DNA of 42,905 nt from Hyphomonas beringensis (GTDB taxonomy: Bacteria > Pseudomonadota > Alphaproteobacteria > Caulobacterales > Hyphomonadaceae): the NCBI RefSeq assembly GCF_000682755.1, contig NZ_AWFF01000040.1, positions 1 to 42,905 of the forward strand, read 5' to 3'. The translations under genes and the position numbers were made by a program. The notes below the pieces were generated by a model. The model searched no databases. It saw only the letters and a program-made list of their open reading frames with translations, and was not told where the DNA came from. Positions 18,611 to 28,057 of the stretch are shown here, piece after piece; position 1 is the first letter of the stretch, and each line of letters opens with the position of its first letter.

Positions 18611-18877
18611 ATGATTCCTGCAAACCGTCTGACTGCCGTGCGGCTGGCCGCCGGCCTGACCGGCCTGTGCCTGATGGCCGCCTGCCAAAGCGAACCTGCG
18701 GTCACCACCTATTCGGTCACCCCGCAGGCACAGGCCTATGAGCCCGTTGCCGTGGCCAGCAATCTGGACCTGACACAGCCTGAAGAACCCGTTACAAATC
18801 AATGGGGCGGCGTCATTCCTGAGGCCAAACCTACAACGTCCGTCGATGATGGCGGCCTTGGCGAGATCAAAGACTAA
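18611..18877 (+). CDS. Predicted small lipoprotein of unknown function
   Basis: This 88-residue product has an Arg-containing n-region, a hydrophobic stretch and the lipobox LMAAC (Cys25). The mature part is short, Pro/Thr/Val-rich and probably disordered. A GGAG ribosome-binding site precedes the ATG, and its TAA directly abuts the ATG of lysA. No family is recognised. Confidence 0.72.
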   Translation: MIPANRLTAVRLAAGLTGLCLMAACQSEPAVTTYSVTPQAQAYEPVAVASNLDLTQPEEPVTNQWGGVIPEAKPTTSVDDGGLGEIKD

Positions 18878-20152
18878 ATGCATCACTTCACCTATAAGGA
18901 CGGTCGGCTTCATTGTGAGGATGTGGATCTGAACCGGATTGCCGATGAAGTCGGCACACCGTGTTATGTCTATTCCTCCGCCACGCTGGTGCGCCATGCA
19001 GGCGTTATCGCGTCGGCCTTTGAGGGACAGGATTGCCTGATCGCCTTTTCGGTGAAGTCCAATGGCAATATTGGCGTGCTCTCCACCCTGGCCCGTGAAG
19101 GCTGCGGCGCCGATGTTGTCAGCGGCGGCGAGCTGCAGCGCGCCCTCAAAGCAGGCATTCCCGCCAGCAAGATCGTGTTCTCCGGCGTCGGCAAGACAGC
19201 CGAGGAAATGCGCCTGGCCCTGCAGGCCGGTATCCATCAGTTCAATGTGGAAAGCGCGGGCGAGCTGCGTCGACTGTCCGAAGTCGCCACGATGAACAAT
19301 CTGGAAGCCCCGATTGCCATACGCGTGAACCCGGATGTTGCTGCGGGCGGCCACCCCAACATCTCTACCGGCAAAAAGGGCGACAAGTTCGGTGTGCCGT
19401 GGAGCGATGCAGAGCCACTCTATGCCGAAGCGGCCAGCCTGCCCGGCATTCGGGTGGTCGGCGTGGATGTGCATATAGGCAGCCAAATCGGCGATCTGGT
19501 GCCCATGCGTGCCGCGTTTGAGAAAGTGATTGGCCTGACGCGCCGCCTGCGCGAGGCAGGACACGATATCCAGCGCCTGGATCTGGGGGGAGGCCTAGGC
19601 ATTCCCTACAAGGCGGGCGATGATCCTGCGCCACCTTCGGCCTATGCTGCGATGATTGCCGAGGTCACTGCAGGTATGGGACTTCAGGTCATTCTGGAGC
19701 CAGGCCGTGTAATTTCCGGCAATGCCGGCGTGATGCTAAGTACGGTTCTGTATGAAAAACAGGCCCCGGACACGAATTTCCTGATCATTGATGCCGGCAT
19801 GAATGATCTGATCCGCCCGGCGCTTTATGATGCCCATCATGACATCCTGCCGCTGGACGAAAGCGGCGCAGACGCGGACCGCAAGACCTATGATGTCGTC
19901 GGCCCGATCTGTGAATCGACAGACAAATTCGCCAAGAGCCGGGACCTGTCTGCCCTACAGCCTGGCCAGCGCATCGCCTTCATGTCAGCCGGGGCCTATG
20001 GCGCTGTGCTGTCATCCGCCTACAATGCCCGCCCGCTTGTCCCGGAAGTTCTGGTAAACGGAGCGTCATTTGACATTATCCGCCGCCGCCCGGACTTTGA
20101 GGAGATGATTGCTCTGGAAAAGGTGCCCGATTGGCTGACCCCGACGGCATGA
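18878..20152 (+). CDS. lysA: Diaminopimelate decarboxylase
   Basis: This PLP enzyme converts meso-diaminopimelate to lysine. The 424-residue length is normal. PLP lysine is Lys60 in IAFSVKSNGN; also visible are VDVHIGSQ, LGGGLGIPY, the phosphate-binding EPGRVI, and the second-subunit cysteine motif GPICEST. Its stop overlaps the start of the next gene (ATGA at 20149-20152). Confidence 0.95.
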   Translation: MHHFTYKDGRLHCEDVDLNRIADEVGTPCYVYSSATLVRHAGVIASAFEGQDCLIAFSVKSNGNIGVLSTLAREGCGADVVSGGELQRALKAGIPASKIVFSGVGKTAEEMRLALQAGIHQFNVESAGELRRLSEVATMNNLEAPIAIRVNPDVAAGGHPNISTGKKGDKFGVPWSDAEPLYAEAASLPGIRVVGVDVHIGSQIGDLVPMRAAFEKVIGLTRRLREAGHDIQRLDLGGGLGIPYKAGDDPAPPSAYAAMIAEVTAGMGLQVILEPGRVISGNAGVMLSTVLYEKQAPDTNFLIIDAGMNDLIRPALYDAHHDILPLDESGADADRKTYDVVGPICESTDKFAKSRDLSALQPGQRIAFMSAGAYGAVLSSAYNARPLVPEVLVNGASFDIIRRRPDFEEMIALEKVPDWLTPTA

Positions 20153-22881
20153 AAGCGTTAGACGCGAAGGTTTCCGCCACACAGCGGAAGCTGACGCTGC
20201 TTGCCTTTTTCCGGACCTGGTGGCCGTTTTTGGTCTTCATCGGCACCTTCATGGCCATTGCGCTGGCCGGAGGGTTTGACCGGATGAACCGCGCCGCTGC
20301 GGCGGTAACGACCCTTATTTTCCTGGCTGGGTCCGTCGTGTTCATTGTGCGCGGCTGGCGCCGCTTTTCGCCGGCGAGCCGGGCCGAGGCCGCCGCCGTT
20401 CTGGACAGCCAGTCTGATCTGAGACCGGTCTCTTCCCTGTCAGACCGCCCGGCAGACCCGGCGCGCGGCGCCTATGCCTTGTGGCAGAAGCACCGCGCCC
20501 GCCTGTATCGCGAGATTGATCGCCTGAAGCCGCCCTCCCTGAAGGCGGACTGGCAGCGCCTTGACCCCTACCGGATGCGCTTCATTGTGCCGGGACTTAT
20601 CGTGCTGATGGCGATCATTGCCGGACCGGACATTCCGGGCCGCCTGCAACGGGCCTTTTTCCCGGATTATGGCGCGCTTGTCGGCGCGGACAATATGGTG
20701 GTCGAAGCCTGGATCACGCCGCCGGAGCATACGGGCCGCGCACCGATCTTCCTGAAACCAGGCCTGAATGATGTACGGGTTCCGGAAGGCTCTGAAGTCA
20801 CATTGCGCACTGAAGCCCCCACGGCTCCGAAACTGGTGCTGCGCGGAGACAAAACGCGGCGCCAGACCTTTGAAGCGACGCCGGACGGCGCCTATGAAGC
20901 GCGCGCGAAGATCATGGAAGATACCCGCCTCTCCGTGAATTGGTGGGGCGAACGGGCAAGCTGGCAATTGCTGGCCTCGCCTGACGATTCCCCAACGACG
21001 CGCTTTGTGAAAGCCCCGCAAATGGGCCGGCAGGACCGGACAGAATTTACCTGGTCTGCCGCTGACGATTATGGCGTGAACAAGCTGGAACTGGTGATCC
21101 GTCTGAAGGAGCCAAACCCTGCTGCGCCGGAGGCAGAAGACCGCGTCCCTGTTCCCCTTCCCGGCACTGTCCCAACCGAGGTGACGGAGACCACGCAACT
21201 GGATCTGACCCGTCATCGCTGGGCCGGCCTGCCGGTCAAGATGCGCCTGGTCGCCACCGATGGCGCAGGCCAGGAGGGCATGAGCGACGAGGTTGAGTTC
21301 AAGCTGCCGGAAAAACTGTTCCTGGATCCGATTGCCCGCGTGGCGCAGGAAGTCCGCGTGACCGTGCTGCGAGAGCCACGCGACTATGAAGAGCTGCCGA
21401 AGAATGACGGGGCGCTTGAACAGGACGCGGTCAATACGCAGGCCGCAAACCGTCTGGATGCCGCCCCACCTGACATTCAGAAAGCCGCCCTGATGCTGGA
21501 CGCGATGACCTACAAAGGCGAGCGCTACCTGCCGGATCAGGGCGTGTACCTGACCTTCCGCACAGCAGAGGGCATCCTTTCCGCTGCAGGCACGAAAGCA
21601 GAGGCCGAACAGGTGGATCCCCTGTTATGGGCGCTGGCCCTACGCGCCGAGTATGGCAGTGCAGCCGATGCCCTGCGCCGCCTGGAGGCCGCCCGGCGCG
21701 CCCTGGAACAGGCCCTACGCGATGGCGCCTCTGAAGATGAAATCCGTCAGCGGATGGAAGCCTTCCGGGACGCCGCCAATGAATATCTTGCCGCCCGCAT
21801 GGCTGAGGCGATGGCGAATGGCGGGGAAGCCCCGCAAATGCCGATGGATGGCGAAGCCTCTGCTGGCGCGCCAAATTTGGGTGGGCAGGATTTTGAGGAC
21901 ATGCTGAACGCGCTGCAGGATTTGACCGAGACCGGCGCAACGGATCAGGCCCGGCAATTGCTGTCTGACATCACCAACATGCTGCAGAATCTGGAATTCC
22001 AGCAGGGTGGAAGCGGCTCTGGTGGAATGCCCGGCCTGCCGGGACAGCAAGCAGACGGCGAGCAGGAAGATCTGCCCCCGAAGGAACAGGAACTGACAGA
22101 TGCCATGCGGCGGCTGTCCGAAATCCTGCGCGAGCAGCGCCAGCTGAATGATGACACACTGGCCCAGCAGCGCGGCGAACGCCCTGGCGAAAGCGGCCAG
22201 TCTCAGCAAGGCGGACAAGACCCTGGACAGCAGCCTGGGCAACAACCCGGTCAGCAGGGCGGACAGCCAGGCGGCGGCGAATCCAGCGGCGGGCAGACGG
22301 CCTCCCCCGGCGGGGAAGGACAGGAAGGCGGCGAACGCCCCGGCAGCGGAAGCGGCGACTTTGCAGAAACCGATGGCCAGGGCCAAGGCCCCGGTGAGAG
22401 CGAGAGCCTGGCAGACCGTCAGGCGCGGCTCGGCCGTCTGGTGGAGGAATTCGCCCGCCAGAACGGCCTCGGCGAAGGCGCAGGAAGCGAGAATGCCCTG
22501 GAAGGCAAGATTGACCCCAATGCGCTGGAAGCCATTCGCCGGGCACAACGCAGCGCCGAGGATGCCCTTCAGCAGGGCGATGAAAACCGCGCCACGCGGA
22601 ATCAGGAACTCGCCACCGATGGCCTGTCGGCTGTCGCTCGCGATCTGGCGCAAAGTCTCGACGCGCTGCAGCAGGAGCGCACCGGAGAGAGCGCCGCTGA
22701 AAGCGATCCCCTCGGCCGGCCCGCTGGCGGTGCAGGCAATAGTGGAGAACAAGTTACCATTCCGGACCAGACTGAGCGCCAGCGCGCCAAGGATATTCTG
22801 GAAGAGCTGCGTCGGCGATATAATCAGACTGATGACGAAGAAGAACGCGAATATTTGAGACGACTGCTCGACAGATTCTAG
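20149..22881 (+). CDS. TIGR02302/DUF4175-family membrane protein
   Basis: This 910-residue protein has three N-terminal transmembrane segments (about 18-41, 49-69 and 142-162), a large extracytoplasmic region with beta-rich folds (200-380), long helices predicted to coil (480-650), a Gly/Gln/Pro low-complexity stretch (about 645-745), and an acidic helical C terminus (DDEEEREYLRRLLDRF). This layout defines the alphaproteobacterial TIGR02302 family, whose function is unknown. I use the ATG overlapping the lysA stop instead of a TTG six codons earlier. Linkage to lysA and mprF suggests an envelope role. Confidence 0.85.
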   Translation: MKALDAKVSATQRKLTLLAFFRTWWPFLVFIGTFMAIALAGGFDRMNRAAAAVTTLIFLAGSVVFIVRGWRRFSPASRAEAAAVLDSQSDLRPVSSLSDRPADPARGAYALWQKHRARLYREIDRLKPPSLKADWQRLDPYRMRFIVPGLIVLMAIIAGPDIPGRLQRAFFPDYGALVGADNMVVEAWITPPEHTGRAPIFLKPGLNDVRVPEGSEVTLRTEAPTAPKLVLRGDKTRRQTFEATPDGAYEARAKIMEDTRLSVNWWGERASWQLLASPDDSPTTRFVKAPQMGRQDRTEFTWSAADDYGVNKLELVIRLKEPNPAAPEAEDRVPVPLPGTVPTEVTETTQLDLTRHRWAGLPVKMRLVATDGAGQEGMSDEVEFKLPEKLFLDPIARVAQEVRVTVLREPRDYEELPKNDGALEQDAVNTQAANRLDAAPPDIQKAALMLDAMTYKGERYLPDQGVYLTFRTAEGILSAAGTKAEAEQVDPLLWALALRAEYGSAADALRRLEAARRALEQALRDGASEDEIRQRMEAFRDAANEYLAARMAEAMANGGEAPQMPMDGEASAGAPNLGGQDFEDMLNALQDLTETGATDQARQLLSDITNMLQNLEFQQGGSGSGGMPGLPGQQADGEQEDLPPKEQELTDAMRRLSEILREQRQLNDDTLAQQRGERPGESGQSQQGGQDPGQQPGQQPGQQGGQPGGGESSGGQTASPGGEGQEGGERPGSGSGDFAETDGQGQGPGESESLADRQARLGRLVEEFARQNGLGEGAGSENALEGKIDPNALEAIRRAQRSAEDALQQGDENRATRNQELATDGLSAVARDLAQSLDALQQERTGESAAESDPLGRPAGGAGNSGEQVTIPDQTERQRAKDILEELRRRYNQTDDEEEREYLRRLLDRF

Positions 22882-22890
22882 GCCAGACAC

Positions 22891-25473
22891 ATGACACCGA
22901 CGCAAGACCTGCACCCGGAAGACACGCCTCTCACCCCCGAAGCACGCAGGCGTCCGGCCTGGCAAAGTGCTGCTCCCTTCTGGGCCCTGATTGCCTTCAT
23001 TGCAGCGATTTATGTGATCCATACCCAACTGGGCAGCGCCTCAATGCATGCGGTTTACGCGCATCTCAATGCGTATTCCCCGGGCATACTCTTGGCGGCT
23101 ATCATCGCAACATTGCTGGGCCATGCCGCGCTCAGCCTGCAGGATTTCATTGCCTTCCGCCATCTGACGGCCAGACCGCCACGCCAGGATCTGGCCCTCG
23201 CATCTTTCACCTCCAATGCGGTAGGGAATACTGTGGGCAGCCTTGTCTTGCTGGGCAGCGCGCTGCAGACACGCATCTATTTGCAGGCGGGGTTGCCCCC
23301 CGAAGACTGCGCGCTGTTTGTGCGCATCAAACGGCTGGGCCTTTATGTGGGTGCTCTGACCATCGCGGCCGCCGGTCTTTTGCTGGAACCGGGTCCCCTT
23401 CAACGGCATTATGGCATGCCCATTATCCTGTCGGTTGTGATTGGCATGGTCTGTCTGGCGGGCGCAGGGGGGCTGCTGTGGCGCAGCCTGTCCATTACCG
23501 GCGTGACGCCTGGCTCCGCGCTCTATCGCCTGTTTGCCAGCCTTGTGGACTGGTCCATGGCTGCGCTGGTTCTCTATTTGCTTCTGCCGGAAAGTACGCC
23601 CTTGGGCTTTGCGGCCTTCCTGCCAATCTTTGCCCTCGCCTGCCTGGCCGCAGGCCTGAGCGGCCTGCCCGCCGGGATCGGCGCTTTCGATGCCGTGATC
23701 CTCTTGCTGGTACCGTCCCACTCTATTGAGGCTGTGATCGGGGCACTGATCCTGTTCCGGGGAATCTATTATCTGATGCCGCTGGCCCTGGCCGGGCTGG
23801 GCCTTGGCGCCAGCACGTTTGCGCAGTCCCATAAGCATGTTCTGAAAGGTGTGAGCAGCGGCGCCGGAGGCCTCGCGGACCTCTTCACCCCGCCACTGTT
23901 CGCACTGCTGGCCTTTGCAAGCGGTGCCTACATGTTGGCGGCCGCAATGACGCCTGCCCTGCCCGGCGCCCTGCAGGAAGCGGCACGCTTCCTTCCCGTG
24001 CCGGTGATTGAGGTTTCCCACTTCCTGGCATCCATTGTCGGCTTTCTGTTGCTGATCATTGCAAACGGACTTTCCCGGCGACTCAGCCATGCCTGGGCGG
24101 CAGGACTTATCCTGCTGACGCTTGGTATCGGGCTGACCCTGGCGAAAGGCGCGACGCTGGGAGAAGCTGCACCGCTGGCAGTCGTGCTGGCCGTACTGGC
24201 GCTGTCACGCGGTGCGTTCTATCGCGCGACGCCGCTGTCTTCCGTCAAGTTGACCCCCGTCGGCGTGCTGGCCATCACCGCCACGATTGGCGCGGCGATC
24301 TGGCTTGGCTTTTTCTCCTATGAACACGTCGAGTATCGCGATGAACTCTGGTGGCAATTTGCGCTGCATGGCGGTACCTCCCGCTTCCTGCGGGCCGCTG
24401 GCGGCGTCAGCGCGCTGGGTCTGCTCTTCCTTGTCTGGAACTGGCTGCGCCCCGTAAAGACACCGGCACAGGCAGACGCCCCAGTGCCAACAGACGCCAT
24501 TGCCAGCCTGATCAGCGCGGCAAAGGCTGCCCGGCCCGATGCCGCACTGGCCTTGTCCGGGGACAAGCAATTCCATTTCAGCCCCAGCGGCAATTCCTTC
24601 ATCATGTTCGCCCCGCGCGGACGTAGCTGGATCGCGATGAGCGAACCCGTCGGAGACCCGGACGAGTTCCCCTCCCTCGTCTGGTCATTTCGGGAAGCCG
24701 CAGACGCGGCCGGGTGCAGCATCGTCTTCTATTCCGTCAGCCGGGACTTCCTGCCACTTGCCGCAGACCTTGGCCTGACGGTTCAGAAGGTGGGAGAGAC
24801 GGCGGTCATTCCGCTGACGACCTTCTCATTGGAAGGGCCTGCCCGGTCTGGCCTGCGCCAGACGGTCCGCCGGGGCGAGCGCGATGGGCTGAGCTTTGAC
24901 GTCATCCCGGTAGAAGACGTGCCCGGCGTGATGAACCAGCTGATCGCCGTGTCAGAGGACTGGCTGTTAGTGCATGAGGGCGCGGAGAAAAGCTTCTCCC
25001 TTGGCCGCTTTGATCCGGACTATATTGCGCGCTCTCCCATCGGGGTCGCACGCGTTGGCGATGAGATCGTGGCATTCGCAAATATCTGGGAAGGCGCCGG
25101 CAAGCGCGACCGGGCGATTGACCTGATGCGGTTTTCCTCCGATGCACCGAAAAGCGTGATGGAGTATCTTTTCATCCAGCTGCTGCTATGGGCGAAAGAT
25201 CAGGGTGGGGAGAGTTTTGACCTCGGCATGGCGCCGCTGGCCGGCCTTGAAAGCCATCGCCTGGCCCCAGCGCTCAGCCGGCTCGGAACCTTCATCTACG
25301 AGCATGCCGGCAGCGTGTATGGCTTTGAGGGGCTGCGGGCCTATAAGCAGAAATTCCGTCCGGAATGGCAGCCGCTCTATCTTGCGACCTCCAATTCCCG
25401 CGGCGTAGCAACGGCGCTGGCCGATGTGGCCATCCTAACCAGTGGCGGCCTGGTCAGCATGTTCCGCAAATAG
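22891..25473 (+). CDS. mprF: MprF-type phosphatidylglycerol lysyltransferase/flippase
   Basis: This 860-residue protein matches the two-part MprF design: an N-terminal polytopic flippase region (about 28-510, over ten helices, including GLPAGIGAFDAVIL) and a C-terminal GNAT-like aminoacyl transferase (DUF2156, about 540-840) with SGDKQFHFSPSGNSFIMF, the PVGDP segment and FEGLRAYKQKFRPEW. It adds an amino acid from charged tRNA to phosphatidylglycerol and flips the product, lowering surface negative charge. It starts nine bases after the TIGR02302 gene. The amino acid used (Lys or Ala) cannot be told from sequence. Confidence 0.9.
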   Translation: MTPTQDLHPEDTPLTPEARRRPAWQSAAPFWALIAFIAAIYVIHTQLGSASMHAVYAHLNAYSPGILLAAIIATLLGHAALSLQDFIAFRHLTARPPRQDLALASFTSNAVGNTVGSLVLLGSALQTRIYLQAGLPPEDCALFVRIKRLGLYVGALTIAAAGLLLEPGPLQRHYGMPIILSVVIGMVCLAGAGGLLWRSLSITGVTPGSALYRLFASLVDWSMAALVLYLLLPESTPLGFAAFLPIFALACLAAGLSGLPAGIGAFDAVILLLVPSHSIEAVIGALILFRGIYYLMPLALAGLGLGASTFAQSHKHVLKGVSSGAGGLADLFTPPLFALLAFASGAYMLAAAMTPALPGALQEAARFLPVPVIEVSHFLASIVGFLLLIIANGLSRRLSHAWAAGLILLTLGIGLTLAKGATLGEAAPLAVVLAVLALSRGAFYRATPLSSVKLTPVGVLAITATIGAAIWLGFFSYEHVEYRDELWWQFALHGGTSRFLRAAGGVSALGLLFLVWNWLRPVKTPAQADAPVPTDAIASLISAAKAARPDAALALSGDKQFHFSPSGNSFIMFAPRGRSWIAMSEPVGDPDEFPSLVWSFREAADAAGCSIVFYSVSRDFLPLAADLGLTVQKVGETAVIPLTTFSLEGPARSGLRQTVRRGERDGLSFDVIPVEDVPGVMNQLIAVSEDWLLVHEGAEKSFSLGRFDPDYIARSPIGVARVGDEIVAFANIWEGAGKRDRAIDLMRFSSDAPKSVMEYLFIQLLLWAKDQGGESFDLGMAPLAGLESHRLAPALSRLGTFIYEHAGSVYGFEGLRAYKQKFRPEWQPLYLATSNSRGVATALADVAILTSGGLVSMFRK

Positions 25474-25537
25474 CATGGCTTGTGCACAGGCCCCTTCCCT
25501 GCTTTCTGGGGCAAAATATGAGAATCGGGGAAACGAC

Positions 25538-26500
25538 ATGGCGGAACGCTGGACCTATACGCGCGGCCTGAAAGATCTGGGCAATGGCCTCTATGCCTGG
25601 CTGCAACCGGATGGCGGCTGGGGCTGGTCGAATGCCGGCCTGATTGTCGACGGGGACCAGTCGCTGCTGGTCGACACGCTGTTCGACATGCACCTGACGC
25701 GCGACATGCTGGATGCCATGGCGGATGCCTCCGGCGTCCGCGCCGAAGCGATCGGCACAATCGTCAACACCCATGCCAATGGCGATCACTGCCATGGCAA
25801 TGGGTGCTGTCCGTATGCGGAGATCATCGCTTCGGATGCGAGCGCGAAGGAAATGGTCGAAGTGCCGCCCGCCATGCTGGCCCAGTTCAAGAAAATGGGC
25901 GGACAGCTCGGCCCGGCTGGCACCTATTTCGCCGATATTTTCGGCCCGTTCGATTTCGAGAATGTGGAAGAGCGCGCGCCGACACAAACCTTCACCGGCA
26001 AAATGAGCCTGCAGGTAGGCGACAAAGCGGTCGAGTTGATCGAGGTGGGTCCCGCACACACGGCAGGTGACGTGCTGGTGCATGTACCGGCCGACCGAAC
26101 GGTGTTCACCGGTGACATACTGTTCATTGACGGTACGCCGCTGATGTGGGCCGGGCCGGTGTCAAACTGGACCCAGGCTTGCGAGAAGATTTGTGACATG
26201 GATGTGGATGTCATTGTGCCGGGCCATGGCCCGATCACGGACAAGGTCGGGGTACGCCGTGTTGCGGACTATCTGGCCTATGTGGACCGCGAAGCCCGCA
26301 AGCGCTTTGATGCCGGCCTCAGCGTACGTGACGCTGCGCTGGATATCGCGCTGGATGACTATTCAAGCTGGGGCGATGCCGAGAGGATCGCCGTGAATGT
26401 CGATACACTGTACAGGGAATATCGCGGAGACGGCGTGGTGACGCCCGTCATCGAGCTATTCGGCCTGATGGCAGAAGTACGCGACGCCCAGCGGGCCTAG
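25538..26500 (+). CDS. Metallo-beta-lactamase-fold hydrolase
   Basis: This 320-residue protein has metal ligands His79, Asp83, His84 in THANGDHCHGN, His174 (GPAHTAGD), Asp193 (FTGDILF) and His230 (PGHGP). The usual HxHxDH is HxNxDH here (Asn81 replaces the second His), as in some subfamilies of this fold, so a mononuclear site is possible. A GGNWGWSNAG-like N-terminal segment places it near cyclase/quinoprotein-relay type members. Substrate is unknown. I start at the ATG at 25538 with GGGGA upstream. Its TAG shares CTAG (26497-26500) with the convergent gene. Confidence 0.82.
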   Translation: MAERWTYTRGLKDLGNGLYAWLQPDGGWGWSNAGLIVDGDQSLLVDTLFDMHLTRDMLDAMADASGVRAEAIGTIVNTHANGDHCHGNGCCPYAEIIASDASAKEMVEVPPAMLAQFKKMGGQLGPAGTYFADIFGPFDFENVEERAPTQTFTGKMSLQVGDKAVELIEVGPAHTAGDVLVHVPADRTVFTGDILFIDGTPLMWAGPVSNWTQACEKICDMDVDVIVPGHGPITDKVGVRRVADYLAYVDREARKRFDAGLSVRDAALDIALDDYSSWGDAERIAVNVDTLYREYRGDGVVTPVIELFGLMAEVRDAQRA

Positions 26501-27069
26501 CGGTTTGCGCCAGGCACCCATTTCACATCATCGGCGCCATTATTGTTCGCCACGCGTCCGGCCACGAACAGCCAGTCTGACAGGCGGTTGATATAGGCCA
26601 GCGCTTCGGGGCTCAGCGTTTCTGCCTCGTCAGCAGCCAGCTTTGCCACTTCCCGCTCCGCCCGGCGGCAGAGCGTGCGAGCGACATGCATCTGCGCCGC
26701 CAAGGCGCTGCCTCCCGGAAGAATGAAGCTGTCGAGCGGCGCGAGGGATTCATTCATCACGTCAATCTCGGTCTCCAGGCGCTTCACCTGCGTTTCGATG
26801 ATGCGCAGCGGCGTCCATTCCAGAGGCTTGCCCCTGTCAGGCGTGGCAAGGTCTGCGCCGAGATCAAAGAGGTCATTCTGCACGCGGCGAATGGCGGCCA
26901 GCATGTCCCCATCGGCATGCAGGGCCGCAACGCCAAGCGCGGCATTGGTTTCGTCCACGGTGCCATAGGCAATGACGCGCGGGTTCCACTTGTCGACCGG
27001 CTCTCCGGTCGAAAGCCGCGTTTTGCCCTTGTCACCAGAGCGTGTATAGATCTTGTCGAGTTTGACCAT
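26497..27069 (-). CDS. pduO: Cob(I)alamin adenosyltransferase, PduO type
   Basis: It transfers adenosyl from ATP to cob(I)alamin to make coenzyme B12. The 190-residue protein has the PduO N-terminal ATP motif TRSGDKGKTRLSTG, the RVIAYGTVDETNAALG segment, and the C-terminal CRRAEREVAKL and LNRLSDWLFVAGR-type helix (here INRLSDWLFVAGR). I start at the ATG at 27069, giving MVKLDKIYTRSGDKG; the open frame continues upstream without similarity. It follows the HIG1 gene by seven bases. Confidence 0.92.
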   Translation of the reverse strand: MVKLDKIYTRSGDKGKTRLSTGEPVDKWNPRVIAYGTVDETNAALGVAALHADGDMLAAIRRVQNDLFDLGADLATPDRGKPLEWTPLRIIETQVKRLETEIDVMNESLAPLDSFILPGGSALAAQMHVARTLCRRAEREVAKLAADEAETLSPEALAYINRLSDWLFVAGRVANNNGADDVKWVPGANR

Positions 27070-27076
27070 AGCTGCC

Positions 27077-27289
27077 TCAGAAACCGATCTTGATGGCGCC
27101 CATGGCAAGGCCCAGCGCGACCAGAAGCACAATGACGATGGCCTGCACGATGACGCGCATGCGCATCAGCTTGTTGGAGCGGCTGGCCTGTTTGCCATCA
27201 GTACGGGCAAGATTTGCCACGCCGAGCCCGAGAATGATCAGAAGAACGACCATCGCGACATAGAAAGCGATCATCAGGAAGGATTGCAT
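27077..27289 (-). CDS. HIG1 (hypoxia-induced) twin-transmembrane protein
   Basis: This 70-residue protein has two hydrophobic helices (about 3-25 and 47-66) separated by a basic loop SRSNKLMRMRVIVQA, the core of the HIG1 domain. In alphaproteobacteria and mitochondria such proteins stabilise cytochrome oxidase complexes. Its pairing with the PduO-type gene is common in the class. TATAGGTCAAG-type promoter traces upstream are too weak to call. Confidence 0.85.
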   Translation of the reverse strand: MQSFLMIAFYVAMVVLLIILGLGVANLARTDGKQASRSNKLMRMRVIVQAIVIVLLVALGLAMGAIKIGF

Positions 27290-27371
27290 TGGGGCGGCCT
27301 TTCCTAGGCTGTGTATAGGTCAAGCATAGTGCCCCGGGCGTGCATTGCCATGTGCAAAGCGTCGCGGGACG

Positions 27372-27680
27372 TCAGCTGCCGCTTTCCATGCGGGCGGCAA
27401 GCTCGTTGATGCGCGTAGCGGCCTTGACCAATGCCTCTGCTGCACGCGCCTCACTATGCGCTGTACCGGGCCCGGTGCGTTTGGCCACGTCCAGCTCATC
27501 CAGCAGCGCGAGAGCCGTGATCAGAAGCAGGCGCTCATCGCCAATATCCCCGACGGCACCGGCGATCTGTTTCACGCGCGCGTCAAGCTGCTTGGACAAG
27601 GCCTCAATCCGCACTTCCTGTCCCGGCGCGCAGGCAATGGAATAGGACCTGCCGCGAAGTTGTATGTCTGCCTTAGCCAC
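27372..27680 (-). CDS. zapA: Cell division protein ZapA
   Basis: This 102-residue protein stabilises FtsZ filaments. It has the ZapA N-terminal domain (IQLRGRSYSIACAPGQEVRIEALSKQLDARV) and a helical C terminus (DERLLLITALALLDELD) used for tetramer formation. It overlaps the DUF4164 gene by eight bases. The short downstream space leaves no room for the 6S RNA that follows zapA in many proteobacteria. Confidence 0.88.
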   Translation of the reverse strand: MAKADIQLRGRSYSIACAPGQEVRIEALSKQLDARVKQIAGAVGDIGDERLLLITALALLDELDVAKRTGPGTAHSEARAAEALVKAATRINELAARMESGS

Positions 27681-27957
27681 CGGACTGCCCCTCTCCGCGG
27701 CCTATTGCGGCGCGCACTTCTTCAATGGCAGAGCCGAGCGCCGCGCTCGCCTCATCGGCAAGAATCTGAAGCTCGCGCTCACGCGCCAGCGAAGCATCCA
27801 GCTCATCAGCAAGCTGGGCACGGTCTGATACAAGGGCGGCAAGTTCAGCCTTGACCACGTCCGGATCGCCCGCTCGCGCCATCAGGCTGTCGAGCGCGCC
27901 CTCCAATCTTGTCAAAGCATTTTCAAGCTGGCGAATGGCTGGATCGATTTCACTCAT
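27673..27957 (-). CDS. DUF4164 coiled-coil protein
   Basis: This 94-residue helical protein (EIDPAIRQLENALTRLEGALDSL ... ADELDASLARERELQ) has heptad-like leucines throughout and matches the DUF4164 family that sits before zapA in alphaproteobacteria. It may act with ZapA in division. I use the ATG at 27957; a GTG two codons earlier is also possible. It is divergent from tkt. Confidence 0.78.
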   Translation of the reverse strand: MSEIDPAIRQLENALTRLEGALDSLMARAGDPDVVKAELAALVSDRAQLADELDASLARERELQILADEASAALGSAIEEVRAAIGRGEGQSGG

Positions 27958-28000
27958 ATACACAATGAAGTAACCACATTATTTCAATCCGCCAAGCGGC

Positions 28001-28030
28001 TTGACGCAAGGCCCGTAGTCTGGCCTACGA
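28001..28030 (+). promoter_or_regulatory. Probable tkt promoter
   Basis: TTGACG (28001-28006) and CTACGA within GCCTACGA (28023-28030) are 18 bases apart, close to the Caulobacter housekeeping pattern TTGACGs...GCTAnAwC. The likely start lies about 20 bases before the tkt start codon, with AAAGGAGA as ribosome-binding site. Confidence 0.6.
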
Positions 28031-28057
28031 CACTCGCAATCAAAGGAGACCAGCAGA

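Noticed and set aside
21715-23028. 437-residue minus-strand open frame opposite TIGR02302
   Set aside because: It is a shadow of the Gly/Gln-rich coding region, with no start signal or domain.
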